A DNA stretch of 52,500 nucleotides from Exiguobacterium aurantiacum DSM 6208 (GCF_000702585.1 NZ_JNIQ01000001.1:567501-620000); one strand, 5' to 3'; counted from the first letter of the stretch, positions 31,051-41,962 are shown. The notes: generated from the letters alone by a model not told the origin. Program-made: numbers and translations.

Positions 31051-31096
31051 AGGAGGACGTATGTTAAAAGTAGCCTACGTCTTCCTAGTTAAATAA
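31051..31096 (+). other. Hairpin with embedded binding site and 11-codon frame upstream of tuf
   Basis: AGGAGGACGTA (31051-31061) pairs with TACGTCTTCCT (31076-31086) over all 11 positions, with one G-T wobble. The 5' arm is a strong ribosome-binding-site-like sequence, and ATG 31061 opens a frame of 11 codons (MLKVAYVFLVK, stop 31094-31096). No T run follows. Whether the short frame is translated is unknown. Confidence 0.45.
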
Positions 31097-31129
31097 AAAA
31101 CTAATTGTCTAATAGAGGAGGAATCTAGA

Positions 31130-32317
<1,188 letters not shown>

Positions 32318-32327
32318 TCGGTGACGT

Positions 32328-32360
32328 AAGCAGTCCGCTTTATGCGGACTGCTTTTTTTA
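32328..32360 (+). terminator. str operon terminator after tuf
   Basis: GCAGTCCGC (32330-32338) pairs perfectly with GCGGACTGC (32344-32352), extended by A-T pairs and followed by seven T. Confidence 0.95.
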
Positions 32361-32417
32361 TTTGCGTTATACATCGTGTTAAAATGGGACATATTGCAGA
32401 AGGAAGGAGTGAAGGCG

Positions 32418-32927
32418 ATGATTGCGAAACTCGAAGCGCTCTGTCGATTGAACGGAATCGCATGTCGGATCGGAGGTTCTACTTTGCTCCAACAGTACGG
32501 GCTAGTCGAAACGGCGAACGACTTGGACGTCTTTGTTGAACCAGATCAATTTGAACGATTGGACAACGTGCTGAGCCGTGTCGGGGAGAAGCTTGACACA
32601 AAACCGGATCCGGATTATATGACGACTTATTTTGGAGAGTATGTGTTCGAAGGCGTGGAGATCGATGTGATGGCAAGTTTTCGAATGAAGTGCACCGACG
32701 GGATTTATACGCATCCTTTCATTGAACCGAGAGCCGGATGGATGCGACTAGAAGAGTGGGTCGTCCTTTACAGCGTGATGGGACGAAAAGAAAAAGTGGA
32801 TTTACTGCATGACTACTTCCAGACAGCCGAGTTAGACGAAACGGTGCTCCAAACTTGCTTGAAACGGGCGCCAGCCTCAGTTGTTGAGAGTGTGATGACG
32901 CGCTTCCGTGACCTGATGAAACGCTAG
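32418..32927 (+). CDS. Pol-beta-fold nucleotidyltransferase-like protein, unknown function
   Basis: A 169-residue protein that I do not recognise as a named gene. It has the signature of the DNA-polymerase-beta nucleotidyltransferase superfamily. GGS (19-21) is followed by the metal-binding pair D35 and D37 in NDLDVF and a third acidic D83 in VEIDVMAS, so the triad looks complete. The C-terminal half is helical and charged. ATG 32418 was chosen because AAGGAG lies 8 bases upstream; GTG 32409 overlaps that site. A TAAAAT -10 (32380-32385) has only a weak -35. It stands alone between the tuf terminator and the S10 promoters. It could be a nucleotide-transferring enzyme of the antibiotic-modifying or AbiEii-like type; no partner gene is adjacent. 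Confidence 0.75.
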   Translation: MIAKLEALCRLNGIACRIGGSTLLQQYGLVETANDLDVFVEPDQFERLDNVLSRVGEKLDTKPDPDYMTTYFGEYVFEGVEIDVMASFRMKCTDGIYTHPFIEPRAGWMRLEEWVVLYSVMGRKEKVDLLHDYFQTAELDETVLQTCLKRAPASVVESVMTRFRDLMKR

Positions 32928-32984
32928 GCGGAGTTGGCACGAGGGTTCGGTTCGAAAATAGTTCAACAAAAGAAGGAAAATAGC

Positions 32985-33013
32985 TTGCAAAAGGTCAGGA
33001 ATCTTGTTACATT
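32985..33013 (+). promoter_or_regulatory. S10 operon upstream promoter (candidate P1)
   Basis: TTGCAA (32985-32990), 17 bases, TACATT (33008-33013). It is weaker than the promoter 82 bases downstream but has the same -35 and spacing. Confidence 0.5.
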
Positions 33014-33066
33014 AGTGAACGTTGAATAACTCATCAGACATCCGGCGCGTTCAAGAAAATCAAATC

Positions 33067-33095
33067 TTGCAATTCATTTGCAGATTCGATATAAT
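33067..33095 (+). promoter_or_regulatory. S10 operon main promoter (candidate P2)
   Basis: TTGCAA (33067-33072), exactly 17 bases, perfect TATAAT (33090-33095). It is about 210 bases before rpsJ. It would serve the long S10-spc-alpha gene run. Confidence 0.85.
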
Positions 33096-33130
33096 GATTA
33101 AGTGTTTGTGCGAGTGGTGAGAGACTTTAC

Positions 33131-33246
33131 AGCAGAAAACGGGTCCAATCGTTGATTTGCAATGATCGGATACTTCTGCTGACACAAGCACGCTGCGATG
33201 AAGCGGGAGGTTATGACACGCCAGGCAGCTTTGCCATGGCCGGTGT
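33131..33246 (+). promoter_or_regulatory. Structured S10 operon leader
   Basis: The first hairpin is AGCAGAA (33131-33137) with TTCTGCT (33174-33180), enclosing TCC/GGA and ATCGTTG/CAATGAT around the loop ATTTG. The second is ACACGCC (33216-33222) with GGC..GTGT (33238-33246), topped by GGCA/TGCC with a four-base loop. In Bacillales the S10 leader is a target of L4 autoregulation, so that is the leading hypothesis. The 378-base gap 32928-33305 holds the two promoters and this leader and no gene. Confidence 0.6.
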
Positions 33247-33278
33247 GGAAATTTCCGCGGAGAACTGTCTATTTTTAA

Positions 33279-33614
<336 letters not shown>

Positions 33615-33675
33615 TTCTTCATATAGTAGATACTAGCCAGAAGAGACAATAATTATTAAACAGGAGGTGTATCTC

Positions 33676-34302
33676 ATGGCTAAAGGAATCTTAGGAACAA
33701 AACTCGGTATGACTCAAATCTTCAACGAAGCAGGCGAAGTCGTACCAGTAACAGTAGTTGCTGTCGAAGGAAACGTCGTGCTTCAACTTAAAACAGTTGA
33801 AACAGACGGTTACGAAGCAGTTCAACTCGGTTTCAGCGACGTGAAAGAATCACGTCAAAACAAACCGGCAAAAGGTCACGCTGCGAAAGCAAACGCGACA
33901 CCTAAGCGCTTCATCAAAGAGATTCGTACTTCAGTAGAAGGATACGAAATCGGTCAAGAGATCAAGGCGGACATTTTCGCTGCAGGTGAATTAGTAGACG
34001 TTACAGGTACTTCAAAAGGTAAAGGATTCCAAGGTGCGATCAAGCGTCACGGACAATCACGTGGACCAATGGCTCACGGTTCGCGCTACCACCGTCGTCC
34101 TGGTTCGATGGGTCCTGTAGCTCCTAACCGCGTATTCAAAGGGAAACTTCTTCCTGGTCAAATGGGCGGAGAGCGTAAAACGATTCAAAACCTTGAAGTT
34201 GTTAAAGTTGACGTGGAACGTGGCCTTGTACTCGTTAAAGGCGCAATCCCAGGCGCTCGCAAGTCGAACGTCATCATCAAAACAGCGGTAAAAGGTAACT
34301 AA
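33676..34302 (+). CDS. rplC: 50S ribosomal protein L3
   Basis: Early-assembly protein near the peptidyl transferase centre. It has 208 residues. [16 protein letters not shown] at the start and the extended loop with [20 protein letters not shown] near the middle are typical. ATG 33676 follows CAGGAGGTG; the ATG at 33667 lies too close to that site. rplD follows after 28 bases. Confidence 0.98.
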   Translation: MAKGILGTKLGMTQIFNEAGEVVPVTVVAVEGNVVLQLKTVETDGYEAVQLGFSDVKESRQNKPAKGHAAKANATPKRFIKEIRTSVEGYEIGQEIKADIFAAGELVDVTGTSKGKGFQGAIKRHGQSRGPMAHGSRYHRRPGSMGPVAPNRVFKGKLLPGQMGGERKTIQNLEVVKVDVERGLVLVKGAIPGARKSNVIIKTAVKGN

Positions 34303-34330
34303 TTAACTGCACGGAAAGGAGGAATTACGA

Positions 34331-34954
34331 ATGCCTAAAGTAGCTTTGCTTAACCAAACAGGTTCACAAGTTGGCGAAATCGAATTGGCAGAAGCCATCT
34401 TCGGTATCGAGCCAAACGAATCAGTACTTTATGACGCGATCGTCATGCAACAAGCATCACGCCGTCAAGGTACTCACGATACGAAAGGTCGCTCGGAAGT
34501 ACGCGGTGGCGGCCGTAAACCATGGAAACAAAAGGGAACTGGTCGTGCGCGCCAAGGTTCGATCCGCTCACCACAATGGGTTGGTGGTGGAACAGTCTTC
34601 GGTCCAACTCCACGTTCATACTCTTACAAGCTTCCTAAGAAAGTTCGTCGTCTTGCACTTCTCTCGGCTTTGTCGACAAAAGTACAAAACAACGAAATGA
34701 TCGTCCTCGAAGGCCTTGCTTTCGATGCACCAAAAACAAAAGATATGGCTGCTGTACTTAACAGCCTTTCAGTAGAACGTAAGGCTCTTGTAGTCACAGC
34801 GGACTACAATGAGACTATCGCTCTCGCAGCTCGTAACATCCCAGGAGTGACTGTGATCGAAGCAGCAGGCGTGAACGTTCTTGACCTCGTTGCTAACGAC
34901 AAAGTCATCTTCACTAAAGATGCGGTTGCGAAGGTAGAGGAGGTGCTTGCATAA
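34331..34954 (+). CDS. rplD: 50S ribosomal protein L4
   Basis: Lines part of the exit tunnel and, in many bacteria, represses the S10 operon through its leader. It has 207 residues. The extended loop ([20 protein letters not shown], about 58-77) is intact. GGAAAGGAGGAA precedes the ATG. Its stop overlaps the rplW start by one base (TAATG), indicating translational coupling. Confidence 0.98.
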   Translation: MPKVALLNQTGSQVGEIELAEAIFGIEPNESVLYDAIVMQQASRRQGTHDTKGRSEVRGGGRKPWKQKGTGRARQGSIRSPQWVGGGTVFGPTPRSYSYKLPKKVRRLALLSALSTKVQNNEMIVLEGLAFDAPKTKDMAAVLNSLSVERKALVVTADYNETIALAARNIPGVTVIEAAGVNVLDLVANDKVIFTKDAVAKVEEVLA

Positions 34955-35235
34955 TGGCTCAAGCATACGATATCATCAAACGCCCGATCATCACTGAACG
35001 TTCAGTTAGCCTCATGGAAGCTAACAAATACGTTTTCGAGATCGAAGTTAAAGCGACTAAATCGCAAGTGAAACACGCTATCGAAACAATCTTCAACGTG
35101 AAAGTTGCTTCGGTAAACACAATGAACATGAAACCGAAAGCGAAACGTGTCGGTCGTCACTCTGGTTACACATCGCGTCGTAAGAAAGCGATCGTAACTC
35201 TTGCTGAAGGCAACACAATCGACTTCCTCGGTTAA
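34954..35235 (+). CDS. rplW: 50S ribosomal protein L23
   Basis: Sits at the tunnel exit and docks trigger factor and SRP. It has 93 residues. [13 protein letters not shown] at the start and the [15 protein letters not shown] segment are conserved. The binding site GAGGAGG lies inside the end of rplD. Overlaps rplD by one base. Confidence 0.98.
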   Translation: MAQAYDIIKRPIITERSVSLMEANKYVFEIEVKATKSQVKHAIETIFNVKVASVNTMNMKPKAKRVGRHSGYTSRRKKAIVTLAEGNTIDFLG

Positions 35236-35269
35236 TTGATTACTTTACAAGAAAAGGAGGGAATCCTCG

Positions 35270-36100
35270 ATGGCAATTAAAAAGTTTAAGCCGACCACTA
35301 ACGGTCGCCGTAATATGACATCTCTCGACTTTGCAGAGATCACTACGAATCGCCCTGAAAAATCGTTAACTGAAAAGCTTTCGAAAAAAGGCGGACGTAA
35401 CAACCAAGGTCGTTTGACTGTACGTCACCAAGGTGGCGGACACAAACGTAAATACCGTATCATCGATTTCAAACGTAACAAAGATGGCATCGTCGGACGC
35501 GTAGCAACGATCGAGTACGATCCAAACCGTTCAGCGAACATCGCCCTCATCAACTATGCAGATGGTGAGAAACGTTACATTCTCGCTCCTAAAGGGATCA
35601 AAGTAGGCATGGAAATCATGGCTGGCCCAGAAGCGGATATCAAAGTAGGGAACGCGTTGCCACTCGCAAACATCCCTGTCGGTACTACTATCCACAACAT
35701 CGAGCTTAAGCCTGGTAAAGGCGGTCAGCTTGTTCGTGCGGCTGGTGCATCGGCACAAATCCAAGGACGTGACGGCAAGTACGTCATCGTTCGTCTTCAG
35801 TCAGGTGAATCACGCTTGTTCCTCGGCACTTGCCGCGCGACAATCGGTTCAGTTGGTAACGAAGAACACGAACTCGTAAACATCGGTAAAGCAGGACGTT
35901 CACGTTGGTTAGGCAAACGCCCAACAGTACGTGGTTCTGTAATGAACCCGGTTGATCACCCACACGGTGGTGGTGAAGGTCGTGCGCCAATCGGTCGTTC
36001 GGGCCCACTTACTCCTTGGGGTAAACCAGCTCTTGGTCTTAAAACACGTAAGAAAAACAAATCGAGCGACATGTACATCCTTCGTCGCCGTAAGAAATAA
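35270..36100 (+). CDS. rplB: 50S ribosomal protein L2
   Basis: Large essential protein beside the peptidyl transferase centre. It has 276 residues. Conserved: [13 protein letters not shown], and the C-terminal [17 protein letters not shown] containing the conserved histidine. AAAAGGAGGG precedes the ATG. A 40-base hairpin follows before rpsS. Confidence 0.98.
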   Translation: MAIKKFKPTTNGRRNMTSLDFAEITTNRPEKSLTEKLSKKGGRNNQGRLTVRHQGGGHKRKYRIIDFKRNKDGIVGRVATIEYDPNRSANIALINYADGEKRYILAPKGIKVGMEIMAGPEADIKVGNALPLANIPVGTTIHNIELKPGKGGQLVRAAGASAQIQGRDGKYVIVRLQSGESRLFLGTCRATIGSVGNEEHELVNIGKAGRSRWLGKRPTVRGSVMNPVDHPHGGGEGRAPIGRSGPLTPWGKPALGLKTRKKNKSSDMYILRRRKK

Positions 36101-36107
36101 TCACTAC

Positions 36108-36147
36108 ATGATTCTCGGGCGGTTCGAAAGAGCCGTTCCCGAATCAT
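36108..36147 (+). other. GAAA-capped hairpin between rplB and rpsS
   Basis: ATGATTC (36108-36114), then a TC bulge, GGG and CGGTTC, the loop GAAA (36126-36129), GAGCCG, a TT bulge, CCC and GAATCAT (36141-36147). All stem segments pair, with one T-G wobble. There is no T run, so it is not a terminator. It ends 6 bases before the rpsS binding site. Confidence 0.7.
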
Positions 36148-36166
36148 TCCAAAGGGAGGTTCTATC

Positions 36167-36442
36167 ATGGGTCGCAGCTTGAAAAAAGGTCCATTCGCAG
36201 ATCACCATTTGCTCGCTAAAGTTGATAAACTCAACGAATCTGGTGAAAAGCAAGTTATTAAAACTTGGTCACGTCGCTCGACGATCTTCCCAGAATTCAT
36301 GGGTCACACGTTCGGTGTACACGATGGTCGTAAACACGTACCAGTATTCGTGACAGAAGACATGGTTGGTCACAAACTTGGTGAGTTCGCTCCAACACGC
36401 ACGTACAAAGGTCACGGATCAGACAAGAAAACGAAACGGTAA
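36167..36442 (+). CDS. rpsS: 30S ribosomal protein S19
   Basis: 30S head protein forming a dimer with S13. It has 91 residues. [13 protein letters not shown] at the start and [23 protein letters not shown] in the core are typical. AAAGGGAGG precedes the ATG, just downstream of a prominent hairpin. Confidence 0.98.
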   Translation: MGRSLKKGPFADHHLLAKVDKLNESGEKQVIKTWSRRSTIFPEFMGHTFGVHDGRKHVPVFVTEDMVGHKLGEFAPTRTYKGHGSDKKTKR

Positions 36443-36462
36443 TTTGAGGGGAGGTCAAATCC

Positions 36463-36795
36463 ATGCAAGCTAAAGCATCAGCTAATATGGTCCGTCTTGC
36501 TCCTCGCAAAGCACGTCTCGTTGTAGACTTAATTCGCGGGAAACAAGTCGGCGAAGCGCTCTCTGTCCTTGCTCACACGAACAAGGCAGCGTCGCCAGTC
36601 GTTGAAAAAGTATTGAAGTCGGCGATTGCAAACGCAGAGCACAACTACGATATGAACATTGAGAACCTTGTTGTCACAGAAGCTTTTGTCAACGAAGGTC
36701 CAACACTCAAACGCTTCCGCCCACGTGCGATGGGTCGCGCAAGCCGTATTAACAAACGCACAAGCCACATCCACATCGTGGTAACTGAAAAATAA
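36463..36795 (+). CDS. rplV: 50S ribosomal protein L22
   Basis: Its long loop lines the exit tunnel at the macrolide region. It has 110 residues. Conserved: [20 protein letters not shown] and [21 protein letters not shown]; the loop shows no visible deletion. GAGGGGAGG lies upstream of the ATG. Confidence 0.98.
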   Translation: MQAKASANMVRLAPRKARLVVDLIRGKQVGEALSVLAHTNKAASPVVEKVLKSAIANAEHNYDMNIENLVVTEAFVNEGPTLKRFRPRAMGRASRINKRTSHIHIVVTEK

Positions 36796-36808
36796 GGAGG
36801 GATATGTA

Positions 36809-37468
36809 GTGGGTCAAAAGGTAAATCCGCACGGTCTTCGCGTTGGTATTATCAAAGACTGGGATTCGCGTTGGTACGCTGAGAAAGACTACGCAGATCT
36901 CCTTCATGAAGACTTCGTTATTCGTGAATACATCGAAAACAAAATGAAGGATGCTAGTGTTTCTAAAGTAGAAATCGAGCGCGCTGCAAATCGCGTGAAC
37001 ATTTCGCTTCACACTGCGAAGCCAGGTATGGTTATCGGTAAAGGTGGTTCGGAAATCGAGTCACTCCGTAAAAACATCACGAAACTTGCAGAAGGCAAAC
37101 GTGTTCACATCAACGTTGTTGAAGTGAAAAACGCGGACGCTGTTGCAAAACTCGTTGCTGAAAACATCGCTCGTCAATTGGAAGGTCGCGTATCTTTCCG
37201 TCGTGCAATGAAGCAATCAATCCAACGTTCGATGCGTACAGGCATCAAAGGGATCAAAACAGAAGTTTCTGGTCGTCTTGGTGGCGCTGATATCGCTCGT
37301 TCAGAGAAGTACTCGGAAGGAACAGTTCCACTTCACACACTCCGTGCCGACATCGACTACGGAACAGCTGAAGCAGACACAACTTATGGTAAGATCGGAA
37401 TTAAAGTCTGGTTGTACCATGGTGAAGTTCTTCCAACTAAAAACAACACAGCGAAAAACGCTGAATAA
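36809..37468 (+). CDS. rpsC: 30S ribosomal protein S3
   Basis: Part of the mRNA entry channel. It has 219 residues. [21 protein letters not shown] at the start, and a KH domain with [16 protein letters not shown] (about 73-88). The C-terminal domain includes [17 protein letters not shown]. The GTG start at 36809 is supported by AAGGAGGGA upstream and by homology. Confidence 0.98.
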   Translation: MGQKVNPHGLRVGIIKDWDSRWYAEKDYADLLHEDFVIREYIENKMKDASVSKVEIERAANRVNISLHTAKPGMVIGKGGSEIESLRKNITKLAEGKRVHINVVEVKNADAVAKLVAENIARQLEGRVSFRRAMKQSIQRSMRTGIKGIKTEVSGRLGGADIARSEKYSEGTVPLHTLRADIDYGTAEADTTYGKIGIKVWLYHGEVLPTKNNTAKNAE

Positions 37469-37500
37469 TAAACACTCTTTCAGGAAGGAGGCAACACACT

Positions 37501-37938
37501 ATGTTGTTACCTAAACGCGTGAAATATCGTCGTGTACACCGTGGTAAAATGCGCGGGAATGCAAAACGCGGCACAACAGTACATTTCGGTGAATTCGGTC
37601 TCCAAGCTCTCGAAGCGAGCTGGATCACAAACCGTCAAATCGAATCAGCACGTATCGCAATGACACGTTATATGAAACGTGGTGGTAAAGTGTGGATCAA
37701 GATCTTCCCACACAAGCCATACACGAAAAAGCCTCTCGAAGTCCGAATGGGTTCGGGTAAAGGTGCTCCAGAAGGCTGGGTAGCTGTAGTTAAGCCTGGC
37801 AAAGTAATGTTCGAAATCGCAGGTGTATCTGAGGAAGTGGCACGTGAGGCGCTTCGTCTTGCATCGCACAAACTTCCAGTCAAATGTAAGTTCGTGAAAC
37901 GTGAAGAAAATGGTGGTGATACGAATGAAAGCAACTGA
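37501..37938 (+). CDS. rplP: 50S ribosomal protein L16
   Basis: Binds near the A site and helps accommodate tRNA. It has 145 residues. [15 protein letters not shown] start; central [13 protein letters not shown] and [21 protein letters not shown] strong AAGGAGG precedes the ATG. Its 3' end overlaps rpmC by 14 bases. Confidence 0.98.
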   Translation: MLLPKRVKYRRVHRGKMRGNAKRGTTVHFGEFGLQALEASWITNRQIESARIAMTRYMKRGGKVWIKIFPHKPYTKKPLEVRMGSGKGAPEGWVAVVKPGKVMFEIAGVSEEVAREALRLASHKLPVKCKFVKREENGGDTNESN

Positions 37939-38128
37939 TCTCCGTCAATCAACAACTGAAGAGCTCAACGGTAAAGTAGGCGAGTGGAAAGAAGAACTCT
38001 TTAACCTTCGTTTCCAATTAGCTACAGGTCAGCTTGAGAATCCTGCTCGTATCCGTGAAGTACGCAAGTCGATTGCGCGTGCTAAAACGATTCTTCGTGA
38101 ACGCGAACTCGGCATCAACAACGGCTAA
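37925..38128 (+). CDS. rpmC: 50S ribosomal protein L29
   Basis: Two-helix protein at the tunnel exit. It has 67 residues. The start [10 protein letters not shown] at 37925 fits the family; the in-frame ATG at 37901 would add eight residues. [23 protein letters not shown] is the family core. The binding site is weak (GGTGGTGA inside rplP), consistent with coupling to rplP. Confidence 0.97.
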   Translation: MKATDLRQSTTEELNGKVGEWKEELFNLRFQLATGQLENPARIREVRKSIARAKTILRERELGINNG

Positions 38129-38161
38129 TCTAATCGGATTCTTGAAGAGGAGGTAACACTC

Positions 38162-38422
38162 ATGGAACGCAATCAGCGTAAAGTGCTCACTGGACGCGTC
38201 GTGTCTGACAAAATGGACAAAACGATCGTCGTTGCAGTTGAAACAAAAGTACGTCATAAGCTTTATGGTAAACGTGTGAACAGCACGAACAAATTTAAAG
38301 CGCATGATGAGAACAATGTCGCTAAGGTTGGCGATATCGTACGCATCGCGGAAACACGTCCACTTTCGAAAGACAAACGTTTCCGTCTCGTAACAGTAAT
38401 CGAAGAATCAGTAATCATCTAA
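38162..38422 (+). CDS. rpsQ: 30S ribosomal protein S17
   Basis: Small OB-fold 16S rRNA-binding protein. It has 86 residues. The [14 protein letters not shown] segment and [17 protein letters not shown] are conserved. AGAGGAGG precedes the ATG. Confidence 0.98.
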   Translation: MERNQRKVLTGRVVSDKMDKTIVVAVETKVRHKLYGKRVNSTNKFKAHDENNVAKVGDIVRIAETRPLSKDKRFRLVTVIEESVII

Positions 38423-38465
38423 TAACAGTTCGGATCTATAAACATCCGGAGGGAGGTACACTCGC

Positions 38466-38834
38466 ATGATTCAACAAGAATCTCGCTTGAAAGTAGCAGA
38501 CAACTCTGGCGCGCGTGAACTGTTGACAATTAAAGTCCTCGGTGGTTCAGGTCGTAAGACTGCCAACATCGGTGACATCATCGTCGCGACGGTAAAACAA
38601 GCAACACCAGGTGGCGTTGTTAAAAAAGGTGACGTTGTCAGAGCAGTTGTCGTTCGTACAAAACGCGGCGCTCGTCGTAAAGATGGTTCGTACATCCGTT
38701 TCGATGAGAACGCAGCAGTCATCATCAAAGATGACAAGAGCCCACGCGGCACACGGATCTTCGGGCCAGTTGCACGTGAACTTCGTGAAAAAGAATTCAT
38801 GAAGATCGTTTCGTTGGCACCGGAAGTACTTTAA
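38466..38834 (+). CDS. rplN: 50S ribosomal protein L14
   Basis: Intersubunit bridge protein and binding site of the silencing factor RsfS. It has 122 residues. [16 protein letters not shown] start; [17 protein letters not shown] core. GAGGGAGG lies upstream. The short gap before it has a CGGAT/ATCCG inverted repeat (38431-38448) next to the binding site. Confidence 0.98.
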   Translation: MIQQESRLKVADNSGARELLTIKVLGGSGRKTANIGDIIVATVKQATPGGVVKKGDVVRAVVVRTKRGARRKDGSYIRFDENAAVIIKDDKSPRGTRIFGPVARELREKEFMKIVSLAPEVL

Positions 38835-38870
38835 TTTCCAATTTCAATCCTATAAGGAGGTGCGCAAACG

Positions 38871-39179
38871 ATGCATGTTAAAAAAGGCGATACAGTCCAG
38901 GTAATGTCTGGTAAAGATAAAGGCAAGCAAGGGGTTATCCTCAAAGCGATGCCAAGCAAGAACCGCGTAGTCGTAGAAGGTATCAACGTGATTAAAAAAC
39001 ACTCGAAACCATCACAAGCGAATCCACAAGGCGGTATCCTTGAAATCGAAGCACCAATTCACGTCTCGAACGTCATGCCACTCGACCCGAAAACGGGCAA
39101 ACCAACTCGTGTTGGTTTCAAAGTAGTCGATGGTAAAAAAGTTCGTGTCGCGAAATCGGGCGAAGTACTCGATAAATAA
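38871..39179 (+). CDS. rplX: 50S ribosomal protein L24
   Basis: KOW-domain protein that starts 50S assembly. It has 102 residues. [21 protein letters not shown] is the KOW motif; [18 protein letters not shown] follows. TAAGGAGGTG precedes the ATG. Confidence 0.98.
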   Translation: MHVKKGDTVQVMSGKDKGKQGVILKAMPSKNRVVVEGINVIKKHSKPSQANPQGGILEIEAPIHVSNVMPLDPKTGKPTRVGFKVVDGKKVRVAKSGEVLDK

Positions 39180-39211
39180 GAAGAACGTGACGAAAGGAGG
39201 TCCATTCGACT

Positions 39212-39751
39212 ATGAACCGTTTGCAAGAGAAGTATAAAAGCGACATCGTGAAAGCGATGATGGATAAATTCAACTATGACTCAGTCATGCAAGTACCGAA
39301 GGTCGACAAGATCGTCATCAACATGGGTGTAGGTGACGCTGTTTCGAACTCGAAAGCACTTGATATGGCAGTGGAAGAATTATCAATTCTTTCTGGTCAA
39401 AAACCACTCGTAACGAAGGCTAAGAAATCAATCGCTGGTTTCAAACTTCGTGAAGGCATGCCAATCGGTGCGAAAGTAACTCTTCGTGGCGAGCGCATGT
39501 ACGATTTCCTCGACAAATTGGTAACTGTTTCACTTCCACGTGTACGTGACTTCCGCGGTGTATCGAAGAAAGCATTCGACGGACGCGGTAACTACACGCT
39601 TGGCGTGAAAGAGCAACTTATTTTCCCTGAGATCGATTACGATAAAGTCTCTAAAGTACGTGGTATGGATATCGTTGTTGTTACAACAGCGAACACAGAC
39701 GAAGAAGCACGTGAATTGCTCACACTTCTCGGAATGCCATTCCAAAAATAA
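39212..39751 (+). CDS. rplE: 50S ribosomal protein L5
   Basis: Binds 5S rRNA and contacts P-site tRNA. It has 179 residues. [19 protein letters not shown] and [22 protein letters not shown] are conserved, and the C terminus [15 protein letters not shown] is typical. GAAAGGAGG precedes the ATG. Confidence 0.98.
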   Translation: MNRLQEKYKSDIVKAMMDKFNYDSVMQVPKVDKIVINMGVGDAVSNSKALDMAVEELSILSGQKPLVTKAKKSIAGFKLREGMPIGAKVTLRGERMYDFLDKLVTVSLPRVRDFRGVSKKAFDGRGNYTLGVKEQLIFPEIDYDKVSKVRGMDIVVVTTANTDEEARELLTLLGMPFQK

Positions 39752-39771
39752 TCTAAAGGGAGGTCGACAAC

Positions 39772-40041
39772 ATGGCTAAAAAGTCAATGGTGAATCGCGA
39801 AATCAAACGCGAGAAACTCGTTGCCCAGTACGCTGAGAAACGTGCACAATTGAAAGCTGAAGGCGATTATATCGGACTCAGCAAATTGCCACGTAACTCG
39901 TCACCTGTTCGCTTGCACAACCGTTGCAGCATCACAGGTCGTCCACATGGTTACATGGGTAAATTCGGGATCAGCCGTATCAAGTTCCGTGATCTTGCAT
40001 ACAAAGGTCAAATCCCTGGTGTTAAAAAAGCAAGCTGGTAA
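39772..40041 (+). CDS. rpsN: 30S ribosomal protein S14, long zinc-free type
   Basis: 30S head protein. It has 89 residues, the long form. It lacks the CxxC pairs of the 61-residue zinc form usually encoded at this operon position in Bacillus; only one cysteine (C52, in [13 protein letters not shown]) is present. The C terminus [17 protein letters not shown] is conserved in both forms. In B. subtilis the zinc-free paralogue lies outside this operon and is derepressed by zinc starvation. Here it occupies the operon slot. AAAGGGAGG precedes the ATG. Confidence 0.96.
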   Translation: MAKKSMVNREIKREKLVAQYAEKRAQLKAEGDYIGLSKLPRNSSPVRLHNRCSITGRPHGYMGKFGISRIKFRDLAYKGQIPGVKKASW

Positions 40042-40072
40042 TCCACTAACAGTGTGAAAGGAGGTACATCGC

Positions 40073-40471
40073 ATGGTAATGACAGACCCAATTGCAGATA
40101 TGCTTACACGTATCCGTAACGCTAACATGGTTCGCCATGAAAAATTGGAGCTTCCAGCTTCTAATATCAAACGTGAGGTTGCAGAGATCCTCAAGCGTGA
40201 AGGTTTCATTCGCGATGTTGAATATATCGAGGACGCTAAACAAGGTACACTTCGTCTTTTCCTTAAGTATGGAGCAAGCAACGAACGTGTTATCACTGGT
40301 CTCAAACGTATTTCGAAACCAGGTCTTCGTGTATATGCAAAAGCAGATGAAGTACCAAAAGTACTCGGAGGACTCGGTATCGCAGTTCTTTCGACATCAA
40401 AAGGTCTTATGACTGATAAAGAAGCTCGCCAACAACAAGTCGGCGGCGAAGTGCTCGCCTACATCTGGTAA
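40073..40471 (+). CDS. rpsH: 30S ribosomal protein S8
   Basis: Central 16S rRNA binder, and a repressor of the spc operon in E. coli. It has 132 residues. [25 protein letters not shown] start; [11 protein letters not shown] and [16 protein letters not shown] near the end. AAAGGAGGTA precedes the ATG. Confidence 0.98.
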   Translation: MVMTDPIADMLTRIRNANMVRHEKLELPASNIKREVAEILKREGFIRDVEYIEDAKQGTLRLFLKYGASNERVITGLKRISKPGLRVYAKADEVPKVLGGLGIAVLSTSKGLMTDKEARQQQVGGEVLAYIW

Positions 40472-40504
40472 GTCACTTTTCTAACAAGAACGGAGGTGTA
40501 ATCA

Positions 40505-41044
40505 ATGTCACGTATTGGTAAAAAACCAGTTACGATTCCAGCTGGCGTTACTGTAACAGTTGCAGAAGACAACACGGTCACAGTAAAAGGTGCTAAAGGT
40601 GAACTTTCGCTTTCAGCTAACCCAGCATTGGAAATCAAAGTTGAAGAGAACGAATTGACTGTCGTTCGTCCGGATGACTCGAAAGAGAACCGTACGATCC
40701 ACGGTACGACACGTGCCCTTATCGCCAACATGGTGGAAGGTGTGTCTAACGGATTCCAGAAAACACTTGAGATCTCAGGGGTTGGTTACCGTGCTGCTAA
40801 GCAAGGGAACAAACTCGTCCTCAGCCTCGGCTACTCGCACCCAATCGAGTACGTTGCTGAAGAAGGTATCGAGATCGAAGTTCCTTCAAACACGCAAATC
40901 ATCGTAAAAGGGATTAACAAAGAGCGCGTCGGTCACGTTGCTGCTCAAATCCGCTCGTACCGTGCTCCAGAACCTTACAAAGGTAAAGGTGTTCGTTACT
41001 CTGATGAACGTATTCGCCGTAAAGAAGGTAAGACTGGTAAGTAA
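40505..41044 (+). CDS. rplF: 50S ribosomal protein L6
   Basis: Near the factor-binding site. It has 179 residues with two related domains. [14 protein letters not shown] start; C-terminal [35 protein letters not shown] precedes the ATG. Confidence 0.98.
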   Translation: MSRIGKKPVTIPAGVTVTVAEDNTVTVKGAKGELSLSANPALEIKVEENELTVVRPDDSKENRTIHGTTRALIANMVEGVSNGFQKTLEISGVGYRAAKQGNKLVLSLGYSHPIEYVAEEGIEIEVPSNTQIIVKGINKERVGHVAAQIRSYRAPEPYKGKGVRYSDERIRRKEGKTGK

Positions 41045-41078
41045 TTCGTCACGAAATGAACGGAAAGGAGTGGCATAA

Positions 41079-41441
41079 ATGATCACAAAAGCAGATAAAA
41101 ATGCAGTTCGTAAAAAGCGTCATGCTCGTGTACGTCGTACGATCACGGGGACAGCAGCTCGTCCACGTTTGAACGTATTCCGCTCAAGCAAACACATTTA
41201 CGTACAACTCATCGATGACGCGTCACAAACAACGCTTGTGTCAGCATCTTCGAAAGATAAAGCTCTCGATCTTACAAACGGTGGTAACGTTGAAGCAGCG
41301 AAAGCTGTCGGTAAACTTGCTGCTGAACGTGCACTCGAGAAAGGTATCGACACTGTTGTGTTCGACCGTGGTGGATACCTCTATCATGGCCGCGTCAAAG
41401 CTGTTGCTGAAGCAGCTCGTGAAGCAGGTCTTAAATTCTAA
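41079..41441 (+). CDS. rplR: 50S ribosomal protein L18
   Basis: 5S rRNA-binding protein. It has 120 residues. [24 protein letters not shown] start; [24 protein letters not shown] at the end. AAAGGAGTG precedes the ATG. Confidence 0.98.
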   Translation: MITKADKNAVRKKRHARVRRTITGTAARPRLNVFRSSKHIYVQLIDDASQTTLVSASSKDKALDLTNGGNVEAAKAVGKLAAERALEKGIDTVVFDRGGYLYHGRVKAVAEAAREAGLKF

Positions 41442-41461
41442 TAAAAAGGAGGGGACACTCG

Positions 41462-41962
41462 ATGCGCCAGTTAGACGTTAACATGGAACAACTCGAAGAA
41501 CGCGTTGTTACCGTAAACCGCGTCGCGAAAGTCGTGAAAGGTGGCCGTCGCTTCCGTTTCGCCGCTCTCGTAGTCGTAGGTGACAAGAATGGTCACGTCG
41601 GTTTCGGTACAGGTAAGGCACAAGAGGTGCCAGAAGCGATCCGTAAGGCTATTGAAGCCGCTAAGAAAAACATGGTTCAAGTACCAATGGTCGGTACAAC
41701 AATTCCACACGAAATCACAGGAGTATTCGGAGCAGGTCGTGTATTCATGAAACCAGCTTCTGAAGGTACTGGGGTTATCGCAGGTGGTCCGGTTCGTGCC
41801 GTACTCGAACTTGCAGGTGTAGGTGACATCCTTTCGAAATCGTTAGGTTCTAACACACCAATCAACATCGTCCGCGCGACGGTTAAAGGCTTGACAGAGC
41901 TTAAAAAAGCAGAGGAAGTTGCTAAACTACGCGGTAAAAGCGTAGAAGAACTTCTTAAATAA
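41462..41962 (+). CDS. rpsE: 30S ribosomal protein S5
   Basis: Decoding-fidelity protein at the mRNA entry. It has 166 residues. Double-stranded-RNA-binding-like N-terminal domain ([20 protein letters not shown], with the spectinomycin loop in the wild-type form) and [33 protein letters not shown] precedes the ATG. Confidence 0.98.
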   Translation: MRQLDVNMEQLEERVVTVNRVAKVVKGGRRFRFAALVVVGDKNGHVGFGTGKAQEVPEAIRKAIEAAKKNMVQVPMVGTTIPHEITGVFGAGRVFMKPASEGTGVIAGGPVRAVLELAGVGDILSKSLGSNTPINIVRATVKGLTELKKAEEVAKLRGKSVEELLK

